Shown: piece after piece, positions 1 to 9,009 of the stretch
How positions within the stretch are numbered: position 1 is the stretch's first letter
Layout of the letters: each line of letters begins with the position of its first letter
NCBI GenBank assembly: GCA_041484195.1
Contig: JBGPHC010000008.1
Location: forward strand, 1 to 64,000
Direction: 5' to 3'
DNA length: 64,000 bases
From: PSRI01 sp041484195
Lineage (GTDB): Bacteria > Bacteroidota > Bacteroidia > Chitinophagales > Chitinophagaceae
Program-made: the position numbers and the translations under genes
The notes under the pieces: model-generated
The model's input: only the letters and a program-made list of their open reading frames with translations
Told to the model about the DNA's origin: nothing
Database searches by the model: none

Positions 1-216
1 AATTCCAATTACATTGGACAATACTATCACGGTCACCAGACAGTGAATGAATCTGATTTGAAAGGCTGTATGCTTTTGTATTGACGAAATGAACAAAGAT
101 GTTCCGGCTGGTGAAGTCTGTCAGATTTTCACTATTATGGACTTGAGCCCCTCGAACCAGGCCAGGGAAATTCCGGTTCCCGGGGACAGGAACCAGGGTG
201 GGTGCACACGCCGTGA
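1..216. other. left-edge intergenic region downstream of folC
   Basis: No complete gene is seen. On the + strand, frame 1 is open from the window edge to a TGA at 82-84, so it could hold the last 27 codons of a truncated gene, but nothing in it is recognisable. A short inverted repeat (GGTTCC/GGAACC) lies at about 174-193 without a T-run, so it is not a convincing terminator. Confidence 0.3.
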
Positions 217-1521
217 CTAATGCCCCCCTTCATCCCATTCAACTTCCCCAATCAAAAAAACGCTGCCGCATACCAGGATGAGATCTTCCTTACTCGCATT
301 TGCAAATGCTGAGCGGAGCGCCTCATTCACATCCGGAAAATGATTTCCATGTAGACCCAACGCGCTCCCCGCTTTCGCCAGTTGATCTTCCGGGAGCGCC
401 CTGGGAATCTGGGCCCGGGTGAAATAGTAGCGGGCTGCTTTGGGCAATAGCTCCAATATTTTTTCCACCTCCTTATCCTTTACCATCCCAATTACGATAT
501 GAAGCTCTTTATGATCCGTGATTTCCAATTGCTCAGTGACCTGCATCATGCCATCCACATTATGCGCCACATCAAATACGAGCAGCGGATGATGATGAAC
601 GATTTGCCATCGCCCATGCAAGCCCGTCAATTTCTTTACTTGCCGGAGCGCGGTCTTCACTGTTTTTTCGGGCAGGTCCCATCCCATTTCACGTAGTTGG
701 TACACTATTTCCAAGACGGTAACCAGGTTCCGGATCTGGTAAATCCCGGGCAGATCCAGATGGTAAACCTGCTTTTCATTGGATAGAGAATTGACCACTT
801 CCACAACCAATTCGTCTTTTTCCATCCCGCTTTCATCCACATACCTGGTCTGATCGGCGAAATGAATTGGCGATTTTTTTTCGGTTGCCACTTCTTGAAA
901 AACGGATTTGGTCTCAGGCAGGGTTTCTCCAATTACCACGGGCACGCCCTGCTTGATGATGCCGGCCTTTTCAAATGCAATCTTTTCAAGGGTATCTCCC
1001 AGCATATTCATGTGATCCCATCCAATATTGGTAATTACAGACAATTCGGGGAGGATGATATTCGTGCTGTCCAGTCTTCCTCCCAGGCCCACTTCAATCA
1101 CGGCGATTTCTACTTGTTCTTTTGCAAAATAATCAAAGGCCATGGCCACGGTGATCTCGAAGAATGAAGGATCCAGGGATTGTATCAATGGCTGCACTGC
1201 TGACGTAAATTCAACCACGAAATCCTTTTCGATCATGGCTCCGTTTATGCGGATTCGCTCGCGAAAATCTTTCAGGTGAGGAGAAGTGTACAAGCCTGTT
1301 TTGTAACCGGCAGATTGGAGAATAGCCGCGAGCATATGGCTGGTTGATCCCTTGCCATTAGTACCGGCAATATGTATCGATTTGAATTTGCGATCGGGAT
1401 CTCCCAGGTATTCGCTGAGTATCCTGATATTCGTGAGGTCTTTTTTATAAGCCGCCGCCCCAATGCGGCTGAACATGGGCAATTTGGCAACCAGATATTC
1501 TATTGTTTCTGAATAATTCAT
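217..1521 (-). CDS. folC: bifunctional folylpolyglutamate synthase / dihydrofolate synthase
   Basis: The enzyme adds glutamate to dihydropteroate and to tetrahydrofolate in the cytoplasm, retaining folates in the cell. The 434-residue length fits the FolC/Mur ligase family. The ATP-binding loop GTNGKGS is at residues 53-59, and the C-terminal ligase domain carries the DVAHN motif. A longer reading frame begins with TTG at 1542, but the ATG at 1521 is preferred because a TAnnTTTG promoter element (1540-1547) overlaps that extension. The gene follows a TonB-like gene on the same strand with its own promoter between them. Identification is secure. Confidence 0.95.
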   Translation of the reverse strand: MNYSETIEYLVAKLPMFSRIGAAAYKKDLTNIRILSEYLGDPDRKFKSIHIAGTNGKGSTSHMLAAILQSAGYKTGLYTSPHLKDFRERIRINGAMIEKDFVVEFTSAVQPLIQSLDPSFFEITVAMAFDYFAKEQVEIAVIEVGLGGRLDSTNIILPELSVITNIGWDHMNMLGDTLEKIAFEKAGIIKQGVPVVIGETLPETKSVFQEVATEKKSPIHFADQTRYVDESGMEKDELVVEVVNSLSNEKQVYHLDLPGIYQIRNLVTVLEIVYQLREMGWDLPEKTVKTALRQVKKLTGLHGRWQIVHHHPLLVFDVAHNVDGMMQVTEQLEITDHKELHIVIGMVKDKEVEKILELLPKAARYYFTRAQIPRALPEDQLAKAGSALGLHGNHFPDVNEALRSAFANASKEDLILVCGSVFLIGEVEWDEGGH

Positions 1522-1539
1522 ACAGGAACTCAGGGCTGG

Positions 1540-1547
1540 CAAAATTA
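1540..1547 (-). promoter_or_regulatory. TAnnTTTG promoter element for folC
   Basis: The minus strand reads TAATTTTG, an exact match to the Bacteroidota -7 element. It lies 19-26 bases upstream of the folC ATG at 1521. No clear -33 TTTG was found at the usual distance. Confidence 0.5.
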
Positions 1548-1681
1548 AGCGAAAAAATTCTTGGGAAATTGGAACTCAATTTAAGGTAGGGGAGCTGGTG
1601 CCATCAAATAACAGATGGATCAGAGATGAAATCCCGGATTGGGCGCGTCCTTGGAAATTTGAAATAATCTTTGGCGGAATA

Positions 1682-2563
1682 CTAGTTGGTAACCTTGAAA
1701 TTAAAGATGATAGTACCTCTTTGTTCTTCACCGGCCGCGAATTTCAATTGCCTCGCCTTGCGAATGGCGATATCCTTCATATTGCCGTCGGATGTAGTAG
1801 AACCTCTTGGCTGGTAACTGGCGTCTGTAACGGCTCCCGAGGCATTTACGGTAACGTCAATGGCTAATTTTGCGTTGTCATTAAAATCATCCTGGAAGGA
1901 AGGCTGGCGAATGATTTTTCGTCCCCTTAAATTTCCAATGATTGAATATCCACTACCATTGCCCCCGGATCCGTCATAATTCTTTGAATTGGGGTCACCA
2001 TTGATCTTACCACGGTCACCACTACCTGTGGTATTGCCTTCACTCTTGCTGTTATTCCAACTATCGGCATTATTTCCTCCAGGCCCGGCGCCATCACCTC
2101 CCTTGTAAACATATTTGGGTTTCGGCACTACGGGTTTTGGATTTTCCACAATCTGGGGTGCCGGTTTCTTAGATTTGACAATACTGGTATTTTCTTTTGT
2201 GGGGATATTATGACTTTCGGGATTGGAAACCTTTGGCTTGGGTACACTTACTTTGGGCGCATCTGCATCATTGTTATCCGTTTCAACCGCCTTGGCGTCT
2301 TCGGCAACGGTGTTGGAGGCTTTGGGAGGAGTATTCACTTGTTCCCTGGCATCGGCGGGGGGACCCGGAATCAAGGGCTGCACTGAGCCCGATCCATCAT
2401 CACTATTGCCCAGATTGACTACCATTCCTTCTTCCACAATCGGAATAACAGGTTTGGGGATTGACCATGAAACCAAAAATAAGAATGCCAGTAAGGCACC
2501 GACGATCACTCCCGTAATTGTTCCGGCCTGAAGATTCTTTTTGTTTTCAAAATCAGTTGACAT
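1682..2563 (-). CDS. TonB-like energy transducer
   Basis: A 293-residue protein built like TonB: a short cytoplasmic tail, one membrane segment (about residues 13-35), a Pro/Lys/Val-rich periplasmic linker with repeated KPK/PKP motifs, a Gly/Asn/Ser-rich stretch, and a C-terminal domain of about 85 residues that fits the TonB C-terminal fold. Such proteins pass proton-motive force from ExbB/ExbD to outer-membrane receptors. No exbB or exbD is adjacent here, though in related genomes this gene commonly lies between exbD and folC. The start is taken at the ATG at 2563 because a promoter element covers 2585-2592; an upstream ATG at 2587 is possible. Confidence 0.75.
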   Translation of the reverse strand: MSTDFENKKNLQAGTITGVIVGALLAFLFLVSWSIPKPVIPIVEEGMVVNLGNSDDGSGSVQPLIPGPPADAREQVNTPPKASNTVAEDAKAVETDNNDADAPKVSVPKPKVSNPESHNIPTKENTSIVKSKKPAPQIVENPKPVVPKPKYVYKGGDGAGPGGNNADSWNNSKSEGNTTGSGDRGKINGDPNSKNYDGSGGNGSGYSIIGNLRGRKIIRQPSFQDDFNDNAKLAIDVTVNASGAVTDASYQPRGSTTSDGNMKDIAIRKARQLKFAAGEEQRGTIIFNFKVTN

Positions 2564-2584
2564 GGGCTCCGCTTTGCAGTTATG

Positions 2585-2592
2585 CAAATTTA
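2585..2592 (-). promoter_or_regulatory. TAnnTTTG promoter element for the TonB-like gene
   Basis: The minus strand reads TAAATTTG, matching the Bacteroidota -7 consensus. The predicted transcript would begin near 2578, which makes the ATG at 2563 the usable start. Confidence 0.45.
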
Positions 2593-2704
2593 TTATTATT
2601 GATGTTACAATCTTGTGAATCCTTCTATTTTCTACGAAATAGGCCGAAATCAGTCCTGGCTTATAACGTAATTCAGTGAAAGGGATTGCCCGCCGGCTGC
2701 CGAA

Positions 2705-3430
2705 TTATCCAACACGATGGTAAAGAAATCCAGGCGTCCATTTCATGGCCCATGCAATCAGGCGCCATCTTTTCGTAACGAATACACGGAATCTCTTTGC
2801 CTCAATGGCCCTGTAGATTTGCCTTCCGGCTTTTTCGACTGATGCAACCCAAAAACGTTTATTGCCCTGGCTCATATTGGTATTCACAAATCCTGGCTGA
2901 ATATCGGTTATCACAATTTGTGACTTCATTTTCCTGGCTTTCATATAGAGTCCTTCAAAATACACGGATTGAAATGCTTTGCTGGCGCTGTATGCAGGGG
3001 CCCAGCTATTGCCCCGCCAGGCCGCGATGGATGAAATATTCACAATCTGGCCGACGCCTCCGTGCTCCATAAAATAATTAAATGCCCAATTGATCATTTC
3101 AGCGAAGCCGTTCACATTCGTATCAATGGTTTTCTTGTCTGCATCCCGGTCAAGATTTTCGCTCACAATTCCAATCCCCGCACACACTATGAACAGGTCG
3201 AGGCCGCCAATTTTGCTAAGAATGGATTCAAGGTGAGCGATATTGCTCGTGCTTGTAACATCGAAACATTCGGTCACGATCCTGTTGGGGAATTCCAACC
3301 GGAGGCTGTATAACAGATCCTGCCTTCTGCCCGTTGCAGCCACTACCGAACCTTTGGAGGCATAGATCCTGGCCAGTTCCCTGCCCATGCCGGAGGTCGC
3401 GCCAATAATGACACATTTTTGTGATTTCAT
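2705..3430 (-). CDS. short-chain dehydrogenase/reductase
   Basis: A classical NAD(P)-dependent SDR of 241 residues. The cofactor loop GATSGMG is at residues 10-16, the structural motif NVNG at 105-108, and the catalytic Ser (about 134), Tyr147 and Lys151 (YSASK) are all present. The substrate cannot be read from the sequence. A longer frame begins at 3514, but its first 28 residues look like untranslated sequence, and the ATG at 3430 begins exactly at the Rossmann fold. It is monocistronic by spacing, upstream of the TonB-like gene on the same strand. Confidence 0.88.
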   Translation of the reverse strand: MKSQKCVIIGATSGMGRELARIYASKGSVVAATGRRQDLLYSLRLEFPNRIVTECFDVTSTSNIAHLESILSKIGGLDLFIVCAGIGIVSENLDRDADKKTIDTNVNGFAEMINWAFNYFMEHGGVGQIVNISSIAAWRGNSWAPAYSASKAFQSVYFEGLYMKARKMKSQIVITDIQPGFVNTNMSQGNKRFWVASVEKAGRQIYRAIEAKRFRVFVTKRWRLIAWAMKWTPGFLYHRVG

Positions 3431-3586
3431 GAAAGCAAGATAACAATTTAGAATTGAGAAACTCCCTCCTGGAGCGGATTTGAAACTTGAGCATGATGGT
3501 CTTTTCAACCGCATCTAAAATTATTCAAAAATTGATATTGTTGTTTAAACAGGAATTACTAATTTCAAACTTCAAAACTAATTGGT

Positions 3587-3994
3587 ATGTTTAAATTTCA
3601 CCAAAGGAAAATTATCGTAAGCGCGGCACTTTGCGCGACTGTTATACTTGTTTTGTCGGCTGGCAAACCGGAGGATTCGAAACCAAAGCGGAACCTGAAA
3701 GTCTTGCCAAGGAATATCAGCCACGATGACTTGAGCAAGGTGATGGATGGATTCAAGGCTGCTTTGGGAGTGAGATGCGATTTTTGCCATGCCAAATCCA
3801 AAACTGAAGAAAATAAATTGGATTTTGCCAGTGATGAAAAGCCAGAGAAGAATACGGCCCGCAAGATGCTTCGCATGACAGCCAAGATCAATAAGAAGTT
3901 TTTCAATTTTAATAAGGAAGAAAATGGCGGCCAGGTAGTGGCCGTTAGCTGTGTCACCTGCCATCGGGGAAATCCTCATCCCGAATTAAAATAA
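3587..3994 (+). CDS. small dihaem c-type cytochrome (reaction-centre cytochrome-like)
   Basis: A 135-residue exported protein with an N-terminal hydrophobic signal (about residues 9-25) and two haem-attachment motifs, CDFCH at 64-68 and CVTCH at 122-126. The pattern resembles the CytoC_RC family, found in many non-phototrophic Bacteroidota, where its role is probably periplasmic electron transfer. Haem attachment would need the Ccm system, part of which (ccmE, ccmF) lies at 9.0-11.9 kb. It stands alone, with a strong terminator just downstream. The family assignment is from recall of the pattern; the haem motifs are directly visible. Confidence 0.8.
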   Translation: MFKFHQRKIIVSAALCATVILVLSAGKPEDSKPKRNLKVLPRNISHDDLSKVMDGFKAALGVRCDFCHAKSKTEENKLDFASDEKPEKNTARKMLRMTAKINKKFFNFNKEENGGQVVAVSCVTCHRGNPHPELK

Positions 3995-4013
3995 TTTATT
4001 GTATCAGGGAGCG

Positions 4014-4052
4014 CTGCCTGTCGGGTTGAAATGAATCTGACAGGCAGTTTTT
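4014..4052 (+). terminator. rho-independent terminator after the cytochrome gene
   Basis: A 9-bp perfect stem CTGCCTGTC (4014-4022) / GACAGGCAG (4039-4047) is followed by five T residues. It lies 20 bases after the cytochrome stop and reaches the stop codon of the convergent transporter gene. Confidence 0.75.
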
Positions 4053-4971
4053 ATTGCCGGATACTGTTAGGGTTGAGGTTGGCAATCGCGAGACCTGCAA
4101 TCACCAGGAAGAAACTTATGAAATGAATTATGCCGACTGATTCGTGAAGCAGGACTACAGCTTCGAGGGTACTGAATACGGGTATGAGGTTCCCGAACAA
4201 TGCGGTTCTTGCAGCGCCCAGCCTTGCAATAGCTGCATTCCAACAGAGGTAGGCGATGAAGGAAGTACCCAGTCCCAGGTAGAGGATGGAGCCGATATTT
4301 AAGGCGTTCCATTCAACAGGTTCAGATCGCGTTTGTTCCCACAAATAAAAAGGAAATAGCAAAATAGTGCCTCCCGAGAAAATGGTAAACAGGAAATTCC
4401 CCGGAGAAATAGAATTGGGTTTTTTCCTGACGAGCGTGCTATAAACCGCGAAGCAAAACGCGGCCAGCAATATCCAATAGTCGCCCTTTGAAAATTGGAA
4501 ATGAAGCAGGTTATTCCAATCTCCCTTAGTGAGCAATACGACAATTCCAGCTATACAAACTAAGAGACCAAGCACACGCAGGGTGGTTATTTTTTCCTTC
4601 AAAAATATCCGGGCCAGTATGATCGCCATGATCGGAGAGGAAGTGGTTCCTATCAGGGCCAGGTTTATGGCGGGAGAATAATGGCCGGCTATATATACGA
4701 AGCTGTTGAACAATGCCACGCCGCTCAGGGCTACCCAGAAGAGATAAGAAATATGTTTTCTCATTGTCGGCAGCTCGGCAATAAATTTCTTGTAGGCAAA
4801 GGGCAATAGCAGGAGGGAAGCTGTTGCCCAGCGATAGAACGCGAGACTGACAGGAGGTATCGTTTTGTGGACTGCCCTGGCAATGATGAAATTCCCGGAC
4901 CAGACCAGCGTAGCCAGAACGGCCAACCCTGTGCCAATATATATTTGGTTCTTGCTGGTTCCTCGCATCAT
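4051..4971 (-). CDS. EamA/DMT-family transporter
   Basis: An inner-membrane protein of about 306 residues with some ten hydrophobic segments in two EamA halves, the usual size and layout of drug/metabolite exporters. The substrate is unknown. Two adjacent ATG codons (4971 and 4968) are both plausible starts; an ATG at 4992 extends it by seven residues. The gene converges on the cytochrome gene and sits apart from the radical SAM gene behind it. Confidence 0.88.
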   Translation of the reverse strand: MMRGTSKNQIYIGTGLAVLATLVWSGNFIIARAVHKTIPPVSLAFYRWATASLLLLPFAYKKFIAELPTMRKHISYLFWVALSGVALFNSFVYIAGHYSPAINLALIGTTSSPIMAIILARIFLKEKITTLRVLGLLVCIAGIVVLLTKGDWNNLLHFQFSKGDYWILLAAFCFAVYSTLVRKKPNSISPGNFLFTIFSGGTILLFPFYLWEQTRSEPVEWNALNIGSILYLGLGTSFIAYLCWNAAIARLGAARTALFGNLIPVFSTLEAVVLLHESVGIIHFISFFLVIAGLAIANLNPNSIRQ

Positions 4972-5094
4972 CGGACTACAATATACAATCAATTGGCACT
5001 ATTGGTTGCCAGGAACATTTTCAAATTACTTATTCAGGTATAGATCTCTGTCACAGAGAAAAGTCAGATGTAACCATTCAGTCGTTTCAGGGAT

Positions 5095-6396
5095 TCAATG
5101 GGCGAAATCCAATTCATAATTTCCCCTAATCCTTTCAATAGGTGGATTAAAATATCCGAATTTCAGAGTTGGGAACTCCTCGCGGATCAGGGCCATGAGC
5201 TTTTTCACGCCCAGGTAATTCACACTATCACCCACGCCTAATCGCCCCATGTACCAGTCTGGATCAATGTTGAAATTGCGCCATTGGATCATATTGAGTC
5301 CGGAGGAGCGGATCAGCTTCCTCAAGGCTTCATATTCTTCAACACTGTCAGTCATGCCAGGGAAAACAAAATAATTGATGGAAGTCCATCCTCCATATTC
5401 ATGCACCACTTTGAGACTTTCCAATATTTCTTCGAACACATAATTATTGGGACGGTAATAGGCTTCATAAACAGCTTTCCTTGCCGAGTTGGTACTCACA
5501 CGGATGCTGTTCAATCCTGCTTCACACAATGCTCTCACGGCATCTGGTTTAGAGCCATTGGTGTTGATATTGATGCTGCCGCGGCTGGTATGTTTCCTGA
5601 TTTCGAGTATGGATTCCCGTATGGTTTCCCACATGAGTAGCGGCTCTCCCTCGCAACCCTGGCCAAAACTCACCAATGGAAAGGGGGCGGTCTGGAGATG
5701 AGGCACCGTGAATTCCACGATCTCATCTGCTGTGGGTTTGAAGGTGAGGCGATCCTGTGTGGAACTAATTGATTCTTCCTGCGGTTGAAATGAAATGCAG
5801 CCAATACAATTTGCATTGCAGGCCGGTGAACTGGGAACCGGGCATTCCCATCTGCCCATAAAATAATTCCTGGCGGCGGGGCAATGATAGGTGAGGCAAC
5901 AATTTTCAGCCAGATGTTTAACCAGACGGTTTTGCGGATAGGCTTTCAGGATATGGGCAACGCCCTGCTTGATAGAATCCTGATCATATCCGCGGGATTC
6001 CTGGCGGATATCATTTTCGATGCGGACTGCCGGAACGAAGAATTTTCCTGCACTCCAGCCGGTGGCCGTATAACAGAATAATGGAAGGGTGGGTGCTTTG
6101 GGCTCGGTTTCATAAGCTGCAAGGTAGAGCCCCGTATGCGCGGGGGGAATAAATGCCGCTACTGCCCAGCCTTTCTCGCAGAGGCGCATGGCCCCGGTCT
6201 TAACGTCTATCCCGATTCCTTTTCTACCAGGTAATTCATAGAGTGATCCTCCTTCGGGCAGTTCTATCCAATCCTCCAATGGCAATGCCAGGGCATCCCA
6301 ACCGCTTCGCCCTGTGGCATAAAGGGTAGGGTCTTCAAATATATTGCCCTTCCCGTCTGAATACAATAGGTATGGTGAATGTCTCAATGCAGGCAT
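5095..6396 (-). CDS. radical SAM protein with extra cysteine cluster
   Basis: About 433 residues. The radical SAM signature CNANCIGC is at residues 193-200 (Cys193, 197, 200 for the 4Fe-4S cluster), followed by the SAM-binding SFGQGCEGEPL region and a TIM-barrel-like C-terminal half. The first 160 residues match no domain I can name. Directly before the signature lie four more cysteines (166, 167, 172, 185), which could hold a second cluster or a zinc ion. The substrate is unknown. The gene is 40 bases downstream of two membrane-protein genes on the same strand and may be transcribed with them. Start taken at the ATG at 6396; the frame runs back to 6429. Confidence 0.8.
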   Translation of the reverse strand: MPALRHSPYLLYSDGKGNIFEDPTLYATGRSGWDALALPLEDWIELPEGGSLYELPGRKGIGIDVKTGAMRLCEKGWAVAAFIPPAHTGLYLAAYETEPKAPTLPLFCYTATGWSAGKFFVPAVRIENDIRQESRGYDQDSIKQGVAHILKAYPQNRLVKHLAENCCLTYHCPAARNYFMGRWECPVPSSPACNANCIGCISFQPQEESISSTQDRLTFKPTADEIVEFTVPHLQTAPFPLVSFGQGCEGEPLLMWETIRESILEIRKHTSRGSININTNGSKPDAVRALCEAGLNSIRVSTNSARKAVYEAYYRPNNYVFEEILESLKVVHEYGGWTSINYFVFPGMTDSVEEYEALRKLIRSSGLNMIQWRNFNIDPDWYMGRLGVGDSVNYLGVKKLMALIREEFPTLKFGYFNPPIERIRGNYELDFAH

Positions 6397-6469
6397 ATAT
6401 GTCTTATTGCAGGGTCCTCCCCGTTCCAAAACCCGTCAGGCCCAATCCTGGTACCAGGATATTATTTTT

Positions 6470-7126
6470 TCAATTAATATAATGCCTGCAAAATTCGTGT
6501 ATTTCCCCCACTTCCCGGGTCTGTAAATGCTTTTGGAGTGGATAGCGCAGGATTTTCCTGTTGTTGGTGATGATGGATATCGAATCTTCTTCTGTTTCAA
6601 CGCTTTCAATATGGATCCAATAGATCATTTTCCCATGGGGAAGATTGGGTACAAAGATGCCGAGGTTGAAAAAGGACAGGATTTCATTACTGTCTAATTT
6701 TTTTTCGCAATAATACAGGTAGAAGTATCCTGTTGCAACCAGCCATTGCAGGATCACTGTTGTCAGTTCATTCTCCTGCAGCAAGATCAAACCAGTCATG
6801 GTGAATAAGATCGCTTCGAGGAGCCTGAAAAAGAGGCTTAATGAGCGGGCCAATTCAGTGAATATCTTGCCGGCGAGCACCAGGATAAAGATGTCTGCCG
6901 CGACAATGATCTGGCACCAAAAATAAATAGCGGAACTGTTTTGCTGACGATATAGGGTAAGCGCATTAGCAGTAATGATGATTGCTGCCAGCAGGTGCAG
7001 CCAGCGACCTGAGTTTTTAAGCCTTTCAAAAGCAGGGTGTATAATAGCAATAGAAAGTGGGTTCATATTGCCGGTTTTGGAAGGAGATGCGAGTTTGTTA
7101 ATAATCCATAAAAATTCTGTGAACAT
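6470..7126 (-). CDS. membrane protein of unknown function (paralogue of the next gene)
   Basis: A protein of up to 218 residues with about four membrane segments in its first 150 residues and a soluble tail predicted to be beta-rich. Its C-terminus (GEIHEFCRHYI) resembles that of the upstream neighbour (DEIEFNEFCRQQL), suggesting the two arose by tandem duplication. No family is recognised. Alternative start: the ATG at 7066. It lies 33 bases downstream of its paralogue and is probably in the operon led by the arginase-family gene. Confidence 0.65.
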   Translation of the reverse strand: MFTEFLWIINKLASPSKTGNMNPLSIAIIHPAFERLKNSGRWLHLLAAIIITANALTLYRQQNSSAIYFWCQIIVAADIFILVLAGKIFTELARSLSLFFRLLEAILFTMTGLILLQENELTTVILQWLVATGYFYLYYCEKKLDSNEILSFFNLGIFVPNLPHGKMIYWIHIESVETEEDSISIITNNRKILRYPLQKHLQTREVGEIHEFCRHYIN

Positions 7127-7159
7127 TTCCGGGCTTCTGCCGGCTGGGGCGTAAATTGA

Positions 7160-7735
7160 TCAGGCCCTGAAGTTTCTCTCGAGTTGCTGTCTGCAGAATT
7201 CGTTGAATTCGATCTCGTCCGACTGGCTTGGCAGTGGGAACACCTCTTTTTGAAGAATGCGATTATTGGTGAAGTCCAGCGTCAGTAGATCATCTTTGAG
7301 AAGGACATTTGAGAATTCACTCCACCGGTATCTTCTTCTGAAGAAAGTGTTGATCACCACTTGTTCGTCGCTGATGCCCACTTCCAGAGGCACCCTCGAT
7401 TGCTGATCGAGTAAAATGAAGAAAAAGTAAATCAATATTACCCATCTTAGGCCGGGAATCAGCAACCAGAGCAAGCCGGTGACAAAGAGTGCCGTCTTAA
7501 AACCTGTTCTTACACGAGCCTTCCGGATCCATTCCGTCCAGGCTAATACAGCCGGTATTAGAAAACTGGAGAAGAATATCAGGGGTTGGAATTTTTCAGA
7601 GCGGGTGGCATAAAACAGGAAATAAATCCAGGAAATCAGGCAGAGCAGAATGCTCATATAGTCAATGCTGCGGTCTTTTTCTTTTTTGATCACCAGCACA
7701 TATTGAAACAGTTCTGTCTTCTTGGATGCGTCCAT
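7160..7735 (-). CDS. membrane protein of unknown function, coupled to the arginase-family gene
   Basis: A 191-residue protein with three or four hydrophobic segments (about residues 25-45, 50-68 and 80-110) followed by a charged domain ending in a FNEFCRQQLER motif. I do not recognise a family; the layout resembles small proteins with a membrane-anchored PH-like domain. Its ATG overlaps the stop codon of the upstream gene in the arrangement TGATG, which points to translational coupling. Confidence 0.68.
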   Translation of the reverse strand: MDASKKTELFQYVLVIKKEKDRSIDYMSILLCLISWIYFLFYATRSEKFQPLIFFSSFLIPAVLAWTEWIRKARVRTGFKTALFVTGLLWLLIPGLRWVILIYFFFILLDQQSRVPLEVGISDEQVVINTFFRRRYRWSEFSNVLLKDDLLTLDFTNNRILQKEVFPLPSQSDEIEFNEFCRQQLERNFRA

Positions 7736-8778
7736 CAGGGAAGATTAGATACCATCAGGTTACTCAGCTTAAAAAGAACTCTGGCTCCTACATTTTCATC
7801 CCATTCGTTAGTACTCACGCCTACTTCGCAGAGATCAAAGCCAATCAACTGGCGGCCGCTTTGAACAATTTTTTTGAACAGATAAAATATCTGTAACACT
7901 TCAAATCCACCGTGCACGGGAGTTCCGGTATGCGGACAATATTTTCTATCCAGCCCGTCAATGTCAAAACTTATATAAACCTTCTGAGGCAAATGGCTCA
8001 CTATTTCTTCAGTAATAAGCTTCCAGCTTTCACCAGCGAATTGCCTTTCCTTGATTGCCTGGTCGAAGTAGGTGAGGACCCTTCCCTGGCTATTGCAGAT
8101 ATATTCCCATTCACTTTCGCTGAAGTCTCTCACGCCCACCTGCACCAGTTTGGTAATCTGGGGTATTTCCGTGAGCGCGTTATACATAATAGAAGCATGC
8201 GAATATTTGAATTGCTCATACGCTGCCCTCAAGTCACAATGCGCATCTATCTGTAGCATTCCGAATTCACCGTGCTTTTCTGCGAGGGCCTTGATAAAAC
8301 CCAGGGGAGTGCTGTGATCACCCCCTACCAAACCCACCAGTTTATGTTTATTTAACAAATCCTTGGTTTGCTCATATACCCAGTTATTCAGGAACTCCCC
8401 ACCCTCATTCACCTCCCGGAGGTTCTTGCACATGAACTTATTCTTTTCAGCATTTTCACCCTGTGTTATGAAATTGATATACAGTTCGGCCTCCTTTCTC
8501 AGGTAATCGCTCTTCATGAGGATTTTCTTTTCAGGTTCTCTCATATAGAAGCCTTTTTTCCAACCTTGTTTTACATCGGGATCAAAGAGGTCAATCTGCA
8601 GGCTGGCTTTCAGCATATGTTCCGGAGCCCTGGCGGTACCTGCGCCATAACTGACCGTAACTTCCCAGGGGACTGATAATAACACCAGGCTGGATTCTTC
8701 TTCTGTAAATGGCAATCCGAAAATATTATTGTTGGGATTGCCTACTGAATTGGGATCAAATGTTGTGAGGTCGATCAT
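7735..8778 (-). CDS. arginase/agmatinase/formiminoglutamase-family enzyme
   Basis: A 347-residue ureohydrolase-fold protein. The metal-binding motifs are intact: GGDHS (152-156), DAHCD (178-182) and FDIDGLD (271-277). The family hydrolyses guanidino groups using two manganese ions; agmatine or arginine is the likely substrate, but the sequence does not settle this. It heads a minus-strand unit with two membrane proteins and possibly the radical SAM gene. A perfect TAnnTTTG element lies 55 bases upstream. Confidence 0.85.
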   Translation of the reverse strand: MIDLTTFDPNSVGNPNNNIFGLPFTEEESSLVLLSVPWEVTVSYGAGTARAPEHMLKASLQIDLFDPDVKQGWKKGFYMREPEKKILMKSDYLRKEAELYINFITQGENAEKNKFMCKNLREVNEGGEFLNNWVYEQTKDLLNKHKLVGLVGGDHSTPLGFIKALAEKHGEFGMLQIDAHCDLRAAYEQFKYSHASIMYNALTEIPQITKLVQVGVRDFSESEWEYICNSQGRVLTYFDQAIKERQFAGESWKLITEEIVSHLPQKVYISFDIDGLDRKYCPHTGTPVHGGFEVLQIFYLFKKIVQSGRQLIGFDLCEVGVSTNEWDENVGARVLFKLSNLMVSNLP

Positions 8779-8832
8779 CGCTGCTCCTGTCCTTTAAAAA
8801 GCGGTGCAAGTTAGCCCAGTTTTGTAAAGCCG

Positions 8833-8840
8833 CAAAAATA
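8833..8840 (-). promoter_or_regulatory. TAnnTTTG promoter element for the arginase-family operon
   Basis: The minus strand reads TATTTTTG, an exact match to the -7 consensus, 55 bases upstream of the start codon at 8778. Confidence 0.5.
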
Positions 8841-8978
8841 AATAATAGGAGGCCGCTATAATCTATGTTAACCCGTATTATCCTTATCCAAATCGCTGAT
8901 CGGTGCATTGGGCTTAGCATCAACTGTTTCTTGAATTTGGAAATGAAGCTTTGGTGCAGAACTAAAGGCTTTTTGGAC

Positions 8979-8986
8979 TAACTTTG
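8979..8986 (+). promoter_or_regulatory. TAnnTTTG promoter element for ccmE-ccmF
   Basis: The + strand reads TAACTTTG, 24 bases before the ccmE ATG at 9010. A TTTG lies further upstream at about 8950, slightly beyond the usual -33 spacing. Confidence 0.5.
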
Positions 8987-9009
8987 CGTGGCAGTCATGA
9001 AAATCAATT

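Noticed and set aside
170..200. terminator for folC
   Set aside because: The GGTTCC/GGAACC hairpin has no T-run on the minus strand.
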